DNA from: Mesocentrotus franciscanus
Taxonomy: Eukaryota; Echinodermata; Echinoidea; Camarodonta; Strongylocentrotidae
Length of the DNA stretch: 64,000 bases
NCBI GenBank assembly: GCA_037976565.1
Contig: CP137668.1
Span: forward strand, 1,128,719-1,192,718
Reading direction: 5' to 3'
Shown: positions 54,863-64,000 of the stretch, in pieces
Position numbering within the stretch: position 1 is the first letter of the stretch
Layout: each line of letters begins with the position of its first letter
Made by a program: the position numbers and the translations under genes
Notes under the pieces: generated by a model
Told to the model about the DNA's origin: nothing
What the model saw: the letters and a program-made list of their open reading frames with translations, nothing else
The model's database searches: none

Positions 54863-57235
54863 ATGATTGTAAGGAAGAAGGTTGTCTACAAAGCCTTACT
54901 CTGTCTTTGCACAGCGTACCTAATTTGCAAAATAATCGTAGCATACTTAATTTGGGGACGTTATGGCAGTGATTTCCTTTCACAAATTGTGATTTTCTCG
55001 CAGGACCATAAGAACAGTCTGATCTTACTCGGCAACCAAGCAGATGTAAGTATACCATGTCTGTATACACATCGTAATATTTACACCTGATACTATTACT
55101 AGTGATACAGTTACAAGAATAGCCTAAGGCTAATTAAGGCTAAGGCCAAGGGATTGGCATTATCTAGGCCTACTTGAATGAAAAAAAACAAACAAGTTAA
55201 TTAGGCCTATGTGATCCTGACGGTAACCTACTTTTACCATTTATAAAGGGGCAGGGGGTGTGTTAACTCCGGGGAGCTCCGACCGGCGTGCTCCCCGTGT
55301 GTGATGTGTGCATGACTTGTGTCTGCATGGACGCTTGACCAACTTCTACTAGGACAATTACCCCCTGGGCTATCACCCCCCTTCCCTGGCCAATTACCAA
55401 CTGGACAATGACCCCCCACCCCCAAGGACAATAACCCCGGAAAATTACCGAGGACAACCACCCTCCGAGGACTATTATCCCCTAGGCCTAGCTGGCGTTA
55501 GGACAATTACCCCCCGGCCGGCCGCCCTCACGTCACCCTGAAAATTACCCCCCTTTGAGTTTGATAATCACTGTATACTGTATACTTGTGCTAAATTGCA
55601 ATTTTTCTTCTTTGATAAAGAGGGGACAAAGAACACCATTTAACCAAGTTCTAATCCTTCTTTGTTTGGTAATTTATATTCAGCTATTCTATTCAGTATC
55701 AATAAAGTACTAGTAATAGTATGATATTAATTGCAGGGTTTATAAACTTTATATGCATTGAATTTTCATCTCTTTACCTCCCGCTTTTCTTCTTGTTATT
55801 ATTATCATTGTTAATGATAATATTATTATCATTATTTTTTTTTGAAAGTATTTTCTTTAAAAATCTTATCTTATCTTTAAATCAACCCAAGCTCACCATA
55901 TCCACATTTTACGTGCTTGTATTTATTGTGCATTGTCAAATATTTAAAACAAAAATACAGGAAACTTTAAAAAAATGCTTTTTATCAATATTTTATTGCT
56001 TGAAAATACTGATCTATACAGGTATATAAATCAAATTATATTCTTCCTTTTCTGCCTCATGAATAATGATTGATTACACATGTCTGGAGTAGAAAATAGA
56101 CCACATACATCTCCTGTAAGCCTTTTGCACATGGATCGCATAGGCACCTCATGTGCGTGCGGGGCCTGCAGGCATTAGCATACTTTATTCACAGAAATAG
56201 CAATGAATGATAATGGTTATAAAAGCACGAAATAACGCAACCTAGCAGGTGACGTTCAATAAATAATTCTAGCTTGCATTTCTATAGCTACTAAACCCAT
56301 TTTTCTGTTTTGTTTCCTTTCAAGATTCAACACTTGTGTTTTCATGTTTTTCTTTCTCTATTCAGATCAGCCAGTCATCGCCAGCCATCAATCCTCATCC
56401 ATACAAGTTCTTAATCAACGAACCTAACAAGTGTCAGAATGAAGACAGTAGTAGTAAGTTGGTGTTTTTGCTTGTGCTCGTCGCGACTATTCACAAAAAC
56501 GTCGAGCACCGGAAAACAATTCGTGAGACATGGGCGAGTCCGAGGGAGATCAACGGGAACAACATCATCACACTGTTCCTTCTTGCCAAACCATCCAAAG
56601 GCAATACAGATTACCAGCGCATCGTGGATGAGGAAAGTGCTTCATACCATGACATCATCATGAGTGACTTTCAAGACTCCTACAAGAATCTTACTTTGAA
56701 GACCATTATGGGTATGAAGTGGGTCAACCAATTCTGCCCACACGCAAATTATGTGATGAAAACAGACGATGATATGATCGTCATTTATGAAAATCTGGTC
56801 AGATATCTGTCACCCCCTTCTATTTCGCTCAATAACTTTGTAAGCTGTATTGTCATTCGGGCCAAACCTAACCGAGTTGTGGGACACAGGTGGCATGTTC
56901 CTGAAAATATTTATCCAGGAGAGTGGTATCCGCCATTTTGTTCTGGGGCAGGTTACGTTATGTCCGGCGATGTTGCGAGGAACGTGTACGCAATATCTCT
57001 GCACACGCCATTCCTCTATCTAGAAGACGTATACATGGGACTGTGTTTATTCCAACTGGGGGTATATCCATCTGCTCACAGACAGTTTCATAACTACCGC
57101 GTGGAATACTCTACATGTGGATACAAGAGACTTTTTACAACTCACTACTCTAAAGCTGAAAACTATGTCAGATACAATGTATGGAGCCAAATGGAGAAAG
57201 ACAAACAAACTCACTGTTACTTTAATTTTTGGTAG
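54863..57235 (+). CDS. GT31 glycosyltransferase (beta-1,3-galactosyltransferase-like), 2 exons, 350 aa
   Basis: GT31 enzymes transfer galactose or N-acetylglucosamine in beta-1,3 linkage in the Golgi. Coding exons are 54863-55045 and 56366-57235, joined in phase 0 across a GT-AG intron. Residues about 10-31 form a type II signal anchor (ALLCLCTAYLICKIIVAYLI). The catalytic domain has HRKTIRETWAS (family R..IR.TW), DFQDSYKNLTLKT, the metal/nucleotide-sugar motif TDDDM (Asp 195-197), WYPPFCSGAGYVMSGD and EDVYMG (281-284). All hallmark motifs are intact, as is an N-glycosylation site (NLT, 169-171). The length fits B3GALT and B3GNT enzymes; acceptor specificity cannot be read. Minor doubt: whether exon 1 is the only N-terminus. 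Confidence 0.94.
55345..55560. repeat. GGACAATTACCCC-type degenerate repeat in the GT31 intron
   Basis: At least six variants of GGACAATTACCCC / GGACAATGACCCC / GACAATAACCCC recur over about 215 bp of the only intron (55046-56365). The motif matches the cluster at 6425-6560 in the carboxypeptidase gene. Confidence 0.6.
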
Positions 57236-57619
57236 TTTGTGATGTCAAGACCAAATATTTGGCTCTTTATTTCGAAATTCAAAGAACATGATAGAATCTA
57301 TAGATCAACCAGTGCAGAATGGTTTGTGATGATTAATTAATATTCAGAAATCTTCAAAAGAACAGATTAAAAACAATATGTGAAAATATTATATTCATTA
57401 ATTGATTGTCAAAATTGTATTTATACCTGTATATGTAATTGTGGCATCCATTAATTGATCTTTGATAACACTCATTAGGGACATTTTTTAATACATACCA
57501 TGACAGAAAAATCATCGAAACAATTCTAAAGGGGACTAATGCAGCGACAGAACATGGGGTGGATCGGGGCAACATCGAATACAAATCTCAAGAAAAAAAT
57601 GAGAGGTCTTCAACAGTTT

Positions 57620-57800
57620 TGTTAGTTTGTTTTGTGTTTGTGTTTTTGTTTTTTTTGTTTTTAAGTCCTGAAACAAACAAATGTTTGTTTGTGTTTGTGT
57701 TTTTGTTTTTGTTGTTTTTAAGTCCTGAAACAAACAAATGTTTGTTTGTGTTTGTGTTTTTGTTTTTGTTGTTTTTAAGTCCTGAAACAAACAAATGTAT
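57620..57800. repeat. 57-bp tandem repeat downstream of the GT31 gene
   Basis: The segment AGTCCTGAAACAAACAAATG starts at 57664, 57721 and 57778, an exact 57-bp period, alternating with GT/TTTTG-rich spacers. The AAACAAACAAATG and TTTGTTTGTG halves are complementary, so each unit can form a short hairpin. It probably lies in the 3' UTR of the GT31 gene. Confidence 0.9.
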
Positions 57801-58025
57801 CAACAGTAATTGTGAATTTTGAATTTGAAGGAGATGTCTTATGTCGAGCTGACTTCTGATCATTGATGGTCCAATCTTTAAAAATATGAGGATTGGTCCT
57901 GAGCGTTCATGCCTATTTGACCATTGTATATTTGCAAATGTTGTATGATGATGATGACAATGATACTGATTCACAGAATTGGTGCCATGGTGCTATATTT
58001 CCAATTTAAAAATTACTTGATTAAG

Positions 58026-58031
58026 AATAAA
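58026..58031 (+). promoter_or_regulatory. Candidate poly(A) signal AATAAA for the GT31 gene
   Basis: AATAAA, directly followed by a second overlapping ATAAAA, lies about 790 nt after the stop codon. Another AATAAA occurs near 58117. Which one is used is unknown. Confidence 0.3.
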
Positions 58032-58419
58032 TAAAATGAATAATATTGTATATTCATTTACCAAAATTAAGATGCAGTATGCATAATGAAACGGGGCTTT
58101 CATGTTTTGTGAACAAATAAAATCAAGTTAAGATATATAATTTATTTTGTGATAGCAGTTTCCTTTTAACTGGTTTTATGATGTGGTAGATAACATTGTA
58201 TAATGTCTCTGATTCTGGTTCCGCCCTATGACTTTCAGAAAGTAGGCTGAATGAAAGATGGGCAGAATAAAAACAATGAAATGAAGGACTAAAAACAATA
58301 CATGAAATATAAGAACAAGATGAGCGAAAGAATGAAAAGGTGAGCTAAAAGATGAAGGTTAGGAAGAAAATACTGATGAAAAAAACGAGTCTTAAATCTT
58401 CTTGATTATTTTGAGGATA

Positions 58420-59092
58420 TACCGTGTGAGTCAAAAAAAAGTTTACACCTAGAAAATTGCTAATTATTTTAAATATCATCTATGAACAGTAAAATATTAT
58501 ACATCTTATGAAAGAGTGTTTTATCCCAAATCATTTGGTATCATTTTTGTGTGGTATGTGTTCACGCTTGGATGAACAGGAGGCATTGTTTGCGAGAGTG
58601 CAAAAATCGACTTGCACCAAAGTGATGCCTACAACATGTATTATGTTGGGATTAGCGGAGTGAGAGAATTAATTTAATGTATCAAATGAAATGCATTTCA
58701 TATGCTTTTTGCAGAAGCGAAGTCACACACGCACACACACACACGCGCACAAATTAATGTTCGTTGATATTTGATATTCGATATTTGATATGTGTGGCAT
58801 GATTAATTTTGTTAGGGATGTTATTTGGATCTGCAAAACCGGTTTAGTACCCAAATCCCAATTGTTTTATTTAAACATCAGATAAGCAACTTTGGCGCAA
58901 GTCGATTTTTGCACTCTCGCAAACAATGCCTGCTGTTCATCCAAGCGTGAACACATACCACACAAAAATGATACCAAATGGTTTGGGATAAAACACTCTT
59001 TCATAAGATGTATAATAATTTACTGTTCATAGATGATTTTTAAAATAATTAGCAATTTTCTAGGTGTAAACTTTTTTTTGACTCGCACTGTA
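58420..59092. mobile_element. Palindromic MITE, TA-flanked, about 190-bp arms
   Basis: Flanked by TA (58420-58421 and 59091-59092). The left end reads CCGTGTGAGTCAAAAAAAAG and the right end is the inverse of CAGTGCGAGTCAAAAAAAAG. Arms of about 190 bp (through TGCGAGAGTGCAAAAATCGA-type sequence) match closely. The 670-bp element has no coding capacity. The TA target and CAGTGCG-like ends fit Tc1/mariner-related MITEs. Confidence 0.88.
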
Positions 59093-59334
59093 GTATTATA
59101 CAATTCATATACTTCAATTGGTAATCAAAGTGAGTTTGATAGAAAACAGTAGTGCTTTTATCCATCAACAATCAAGCCATCAAGCACACAAAAAAACAAA
59201 GAAAGAGAGAAAGAGTTGGGAAATGTTTAAATGCATTGAGCTGTTTGATTCAATTTTTAGTGTGGCCTTGCTCTTCACCTTGAAAATTTAGGACGGTTGA
59301 CCATCATGAACCTAACAATGGTCTTTAAAAATGT

Positions 59335-59515
59335 TAAGAGAGGAAGAGAGAAAGAAAGAGAGAGAGAGAGAGGGGGGGGGGGGGACAAGAGAGGAAAATA
59401 TATAGATGACACAGGGAGATGGAAAGAAAGAAGACAGGGGTGTAGATAGGGGGGCTGGGCTGAGGGTAGGAGGGAGAAAGAGAGAGAGAGGGGGAGAGAC
59501 ATGTGTAAAGAAAGG
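59335..59515. repeat. GA/G-rich low-complexity tract
   Basis: GAGAGA runs and a 13-nt G run (about 59373-59385). Opposite-strand Ser/Pro/Leu frames are artefacts. Confidence 0.85.
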
Positions 59516-59599
59516 AGAGGAGACAAGACGGGAGATGGGGTGGCTCATTGGAAGAAGGCGTCTATAATAAAGGGCTTATTGAAAGCTGAGACTTTATAT

Positions 59600-60089
59600 A
59601 TCATGTCATGTCATGTCATGTATGTGAAATTTAAACGTTAGCACTTGGCAGTGTCCTAATATTCAAATTATACAAGGAAACCCGTATACTTGCTAGACTT
59701 CACTGTCAGACACTATTGAGTGACTGACTGGCTTTTTTTCTTCTTTGGTAATAACATACATAAAATGAGCTGTAAAGGGTACATGAGCATTTGTCTACAT
59801 CAATAACCCACTTCTTGTAATGGCCAAAATTAAACTGATTGAATCTTTGCGCAGCACAAAACATACGACCATGTGGTACAATGGTCTGAAAATCAGACTA
59901 TTACTTACTGACTTGGTATCACTTAAGTCGATTCGACAACTAATAGTCGTTATTTTCCCACTTAAAGACGTTTTCAAGCCCCCCCCCCTTTTTTTAGGGA
60001 AGTTCTAAATTAGTATTATTTTTTCAAATGCCGTTGAAATTTAACCTTTTCATTTTTTTTGGCCTGCAAATGGGACATAGTACCTTTAA
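59600..60089 (-). mobile_element. TTAA MITE, copy 4 (left end lost)
   Basis: The right end is intact (GGGACATAGTACCT followed by TTAA at 60086-60089), inverted relative to copy 1. The left end is missing: homology begins near GTCATGTATGTGAAATTTAA, after a TCATG pentamer run (about 59601-59620) that replaces about 75 bp of the terminus. It lies next to the L1-like LINE fragment at 60090-60320. Confidence 0.85.
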
Positions 60090-60325
60090 TTCAGCCAAGC
60101 CGAAATATTGAATACAGAATTGCCATAACTGTTTAACTTTCATGCAGTTCAGAAATATAAAGTAAGACTCTCTGTCTCTTTATTACAGAATGAACAGTAA
60201 TTGTCCTCCACAAACCCAAACCTCATCAAATGTTCCTTTGTGGATATGGCTCCATGTAAAAGCCTAAACTGAAATTCCCTTTGTTTTCTGATAAGAGTTG
60301 TGCTCCTTGCTCGGATATTAAAAAA
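60090..60325 (-). mobile_element. L1/Tx1-like LINE fragment, extreme C-terminal region
   Basis: On the minus strand: KQREFQFRLLHGAISTKEHL, then MRFGFVEDNYCSFCNKETES, and after a frameshift NCMKVKQLWQFCIQYFGLAE. The pattern W/F-Q-x-R-x-L...C-x-F-C-x-x-E...E-x-x-x-H/L-F...C is typical of the region after the reverse transcriptase in L1/Tx1-like LINEs. The fragment is cut on its 3' side by MITE copy 4. Confidence 0.72.
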
Positions 60326-60425
60326 AAACACACACACACACACGCACGCACATCCACACACGCACGCACATCCACACCCTCACACACATCCACCCACTCA
60401 CACACATACATATACATATATATTT
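60325..60425. repeat. (CA)n microsatellite
   Basis: ACACAC runs mixed with GCACGCACATCCACAC units, ending in a TATACATATATAT stretch. Confidence 0.9.
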
Positions 60426-60949
60426 ATTCCTTTATCATACGTATAAGTTCGAACATACATGTATTCTACTGTGTAAACATGTTGCGGCGTCTCAAGATAT
60501 ATATGCGTTGTGAGTGATACCGACACATTAGTTGTACTTCACTGTTTATTTCAACAACCTTCTGTTCTTTTTAAGCAGGCTGTAAAGGACTAAAAGCTTG
60601 TTGAAATAAAAGTGTGAATTACAGCTAAGTTCTTGTCTGCTGTTTTTTTTTTCTCATAGATTTTTATAACAATATCAACAATTGAAAAAAGTTGACACGT
60701 ATCATTATGCAATAATGGAGGATAGTCCAATATTTATTTAAGCATACTCTGATAATTTCACGTATAACAGGAATATAGAAATAAAATGCATGAAAACATG
60801 ACAATTTATGATATCGATTTAAAATCTTATAAGCCATCTCCAGCTCGAAATGATTCGTAACAAGTTTATATTAATCCAAAGAGGATGTTCTTGTCTCTGA
60901 TTTTACTGTATAAAATCTTGCTGCATGACATGAATTATTCCTCTCTAAA

Positions 60950-61249
60950 ACACCCTCTCTCTCTCTCTTTCCCTCTCTGTCTGTCTGTCTCTCAATCTGT
61001 CTGTCTGTCTCTGTCTCTCTCCCTCTCTCCCTCTCTATCATTCTCTCTCTCCCCATCTGTCTGTCTCTGTCTGTCTGTCTCCGTCTCTCTCTCTCCCTTT
61101 CTATCACTACCTCTCTCTCTCTCTCCATCTGTCTCTGTCTCTGTCTCTCCCTCTCTCTCACACACACACACTCTCTCTCTCTCTCTCTCTCCATCTGTCT
61201 GTCTCTGTCCGTCTGTCTCCCCTCTCTCTCTCTGTCTGTCTCCCTCTCT

Positions 61250-61290
<41 letters not shown>

Positions 61291-61320
61291 TCTCCTCTAC
61301 CTTTACCTTTATCTCATTCT
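60950..61320. repeat. TC/TGTC-rich microsatellite, about 370 bp
   Basis: Alternating blocks of TCTC, CTGTCTGT and a CACACA run. The 194-codon plus-strand Ser/Leu frame and the minus-strand Arg/Glu frame are artefacts of the repeat. Confidence 0.95.
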
Positions 61321-62165
61321 CTGTCTCATATCCTCATCACCTTTCCTCTACTTTTCCTATTCGAAGCTATAGCAGTCTCCTACTCTCATTTCCATTATCA
61401 CCCTTCCCCCTCTTTATCCAATCCACTCCTCATCTTCATCTGAGCATGCTCTATCTTTTGTTACAATAAATTGTAGTAATTCCTTCGTTCCGATTGGTTG
61501 GTAAGATTATGTTCTATCACAGAGATATAAGCCGTTTTCAGAATTACATCTATCGTATGACAGCAGGTGTATGGAACTTAGCAGGTGTGTATGAGAACAG
61601 GCATCATCATCATCATCATTCCACAACCCTAGCTTATTGTCAAAACTTGAATCTTGAATCTCCAGTTGACAGGTGAGTTGAACAACTTTACGAAAATTCT
61701 CAGTCTGTTTAGAGCCAGAAGGTGATTTAATACTGTGTACATGAATATGAGTTCATACCTTTCTGCTTCTCAGCCGAAGAATATTGCATTCCATACCTTC
61801 CTGTGCGTAATCCTTCAAAGCCTCTCTGCTCATCAAAAATAACTGTGTGTAAATGTCACTTTCTATATCTAAAGTGATGTTTTCCAAACAATCACTATCC
61901 GATTTTGTTCTTCTAAAATACCATTTCACATGAGAAAGGATTTGATATTATGAATGAAAGATTTAAAACAAAACTACTTATCGATACTGTATTGTGTAAT
62001 TACATTGATATTGGCCTCCTTTCCGATTAATAATCAATACATTTTATTTCTCAGAATAAATTTGTGACTGGAAAACAATTCAGTGTTCTTCATGACTTTT
62101 ATAATAACTACAGGTATTTTCTGATCGCTCTTTTGGCTATCTGGTAAAGACTTGCAATGGTGATA
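61321..62165. other. Intergenic sequence, nothing recognised
   Basis: No gene or element that I can support. A CATCATCATCAT run is near 61602-61618. Confidence 0.45.
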
Positions 62166-62979
62166 TACAGTGTGTCCCAGAAAAAACGAAACCGAGAAGT
62201 ATCGATGATTTATCATAACTTAATCACAACTATAATTAATGAATGACACATATTTGTAAAGCTTAGAGTCTCCTCTTTCATTTGATGCTACTCAAGTGAT
62301 GCATATTTCACGCATGAGTGATTAAAGAAATTTGAAGGAAGGAAACCAAAAAGTCATTTGGCAGGCGGTATCTGAATTTCGGAGAAAAATTCACATTTCT
62401 AGAAAGTTCATTTTCTGCCCTTTCATATGACACCTCAATCAGGAAAAATGAGCTAGGAATAACAAAGTTCTATTTGTTTAAAGTAATGCTTGCATTTCCA
62501 TAATTTGATTAAACGAAATCGTTTTCAATGGCTGCCTGCCGTAGCGACAAAGAGAGTTATCAAAAGTATTCATGCATGGCTGATCGTCAACGAAACGGAG
62601 TCTTCTTTCTGTGTTGTTAGGGCAGGCAGCCAGTGAAAACGTATTTGTTTGATAAAATTATGGGAATGCAAGCATTACTTTAAACAAGCAGAACTTTGTT
62701 ATTCCTGGCTCATTTTTCCTGATTGAGGTGTCATATGAAAGGGCAGAAAATGAACATTCTAGAAATGTGAATTTTTCTTCGAAATTCAGAGACCGCCCGC
62801 CAAATGACTTTTTGGTTTCCTTCCTTCAAATTTCTTTTAATCACTCATGCGTGAAATAATTAAATGAAAGAGGAGACTCTAAGCTTTACAAATATGTGTC
62901 ATTCATTAATTATAGTTATGACTGAGTTATGATAAAACATCGATACTTCTCGGTTTCGTTTTTTCTGGGACGCACTGTA
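62166..62979. mobile_element. Large palindromic MITE, TA-flanked, about 370-bp arms
   Basis: Flanked by TA (62166-62167 and 62978-62979). The left end CAGTGTGTCCCAGAAAAAAC and the right end (inverse of CAGTGCGTCCCAGAAAAAAC) start arms that stay complementary for about 370 bp each, leaving a centre of roughly 70-100 bp. Examples are AGAGTCTCCTCTTTCATT paired with AATGAAAGAGGAGACTCT and TTTCATATGACACCTCAATC with its inverse. No transposase frame. Ends and TA target fit a Tc1/mariner-derived MITE. Confidence 0.92.
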
Positions 62980-63429
62980 CAATACTAGTATACTATTTTT
63001 TGTTTGTTTATTCATGAATATTATTTTGTATTGGTTGAAAAATATAAAGCGGTGTCCATGAAAATTTTGTGGCATGCCTAAGCAGAAATTGTATACATGC
63101 ATGTAGATATCATCTAGTCGAAACACAATGTCAATCATTTCTATTTAAGAATATATTGTATAATATCTGTCGAGTAAAAATTTGTTACTGGCAAAACAGC
63201 AACAACAACAAAAAGGACATTATAGATCCCGAGACTGGTACTGATATTTTGTTCACCTCTTGATTATGACTTGTAGTAATCAATTTTGGGAAAAATATGA
63301 AGCATGTGAGTATAATACTGTTAACCATCTGAAGCAAAAAGAAAAAACAATAATAACAAAATCCCACAATTATTTTAAGCTTAATGTCTGTATGGGTGTT
63401 TTAAGATCAGATTTCTAAATGCTCAAACA

Positions 63430-64000
63430 ATTTTTTTGTTTATGTTTGTTTTATTTATTTCAATACGGTAATGAAAAACCTGCGTTCAGCAAGAAGGCTA
63501 TTTTTCAGCAAGTCCGTTTGCAAAAGAAGAAAACATTACAAAAATAACATAGTTATCAAAAAAAAATTTACAAAGGATAAATACAAATTACAAAAATAAA
63601 TACAAATTATACACAAATTATTAATTATTATCAACAACAGCAAAAACAAGAAAAGAAATTGTAGTAGAGATAACAGAGATAATAGGGAAAACAGAAGAAT
63701 AAGACAAACTTAATTTACGATAAAATATTCAGGAGAGATTAATATGTGGCTGTTGCAAATTGGTGTAATACTAAATTCCTAGTCATAATTGAAGTATAGA
63801 AATCGATTTCTATATTTTCCTCGTATTCAAATTTTCATTTGCATTCGAATAGGTTATGTAGGCATGGATTGTGAGATCTTTCGAAATCTCATCTCCAATT
63901 CTGGCAATGAAATTGCATTTTGATAGAAAGTGGTGCGAATTAATTCTGAATTGCTTAACCCGCAATCAATGGGTTCATATGCGATGGAAGAGGCCCAAGA
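63430..64000 (-). mobile_element. Possible LINE 3' end, running off the window
   Basis: Read on the minus strand, the sequence ends in TATTGAAATAAATAAAAC (about 63445-63465) after GCTGAAAAATAGCC...GAACGCAGG. The layout resembles the 3' UTR and tail of the plus-strand LINE ending at 53896 (CAGCCGCCTTGGCTGATATC then TTGTTGAAATAAAATAAAAT). No protein motif was found, so it is tentative. Confidence 0.35.

Noticed and set aside
56439..56663. 74-codon frame overlapping the GT31 exon
   Set aside because: It is an alternative frame of the GT31 exon, whose main frame carries all family motifs.
60871..61469. 194-codon Ser/Leu frame and 127-codon Arg/Glu frame
   Set aside because: Translation of a TC/TGTC microsatellite on opposite strands.

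Overview
This is a eukaryotic, metazoan genomic window: AT-rich, full of introns, microsatellites and transposon remnants, with no operons. The two long intron-containing genes and the transposon types fit a marine deuterostome invertebrate. An echinoderm, probably a sea urchin, is my best guess, but it is an inference and nothing in the window proves the species.

Three protein-coding genes can be assembled exon by exon. (1) Positions 1299-6885, minus strand: a complete eight-exon metallocarboxypeptidase of the M14 N/E (regulatory) type. It predicts 442 residues, with signal peptide, zinc ligands, catalytic Glu, transthyretin-like domain and a hydrophobic tail that looks like a GPI-anchor signal; carboxypeptidase M is the best match. 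(2) Positions 37154-46690, minus strand: a complete ten-exon ortholog of ZC3H15 (DFRP1), the CCCH-zinc-finger partner of the DRG1 GTPase. It predicts 423 residues and its first intron has a GC-AG donor. (3) Positions 54863-57235, plus strand: a two-exon type II membrane glycosyltransferase of family GT31 (beta-1,3-galactosyltransferase-like), 350 residues. The three genes are unrelated in function and are not a functional cluster.

From about 7 kb to 37 kb there is no gene I can name. This region holds trinucleotide arrays, inverted-repeat (MITE-like) elements, possible SINEs and two weak exon-like stretches on the minus strand (27234-27343 and about 32935-33120).

The right part is a transposon graveyard. 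An L2/CR1-type LINE end (47190-48170, minus) lies upstream of ZC3H15. A giant array of a 12-bp unit (48479-51640) abuts the 3' end of a minus-strand LINE with an RNase H domain (51640-54400). That RNase H domain is split by a plus-strand LINE fragment (52242-53896), which is itself split by a TTAA-flanked MITE (52574-53122). Another LINE end lies at 60090-60320. Long palindromic elements with TA target sites are at 58422-59090 and 62168-62977. Four copies of the same TTAA MITE family occur in the window, and the copy inside the LINE reading frame defines its target-site duplication.
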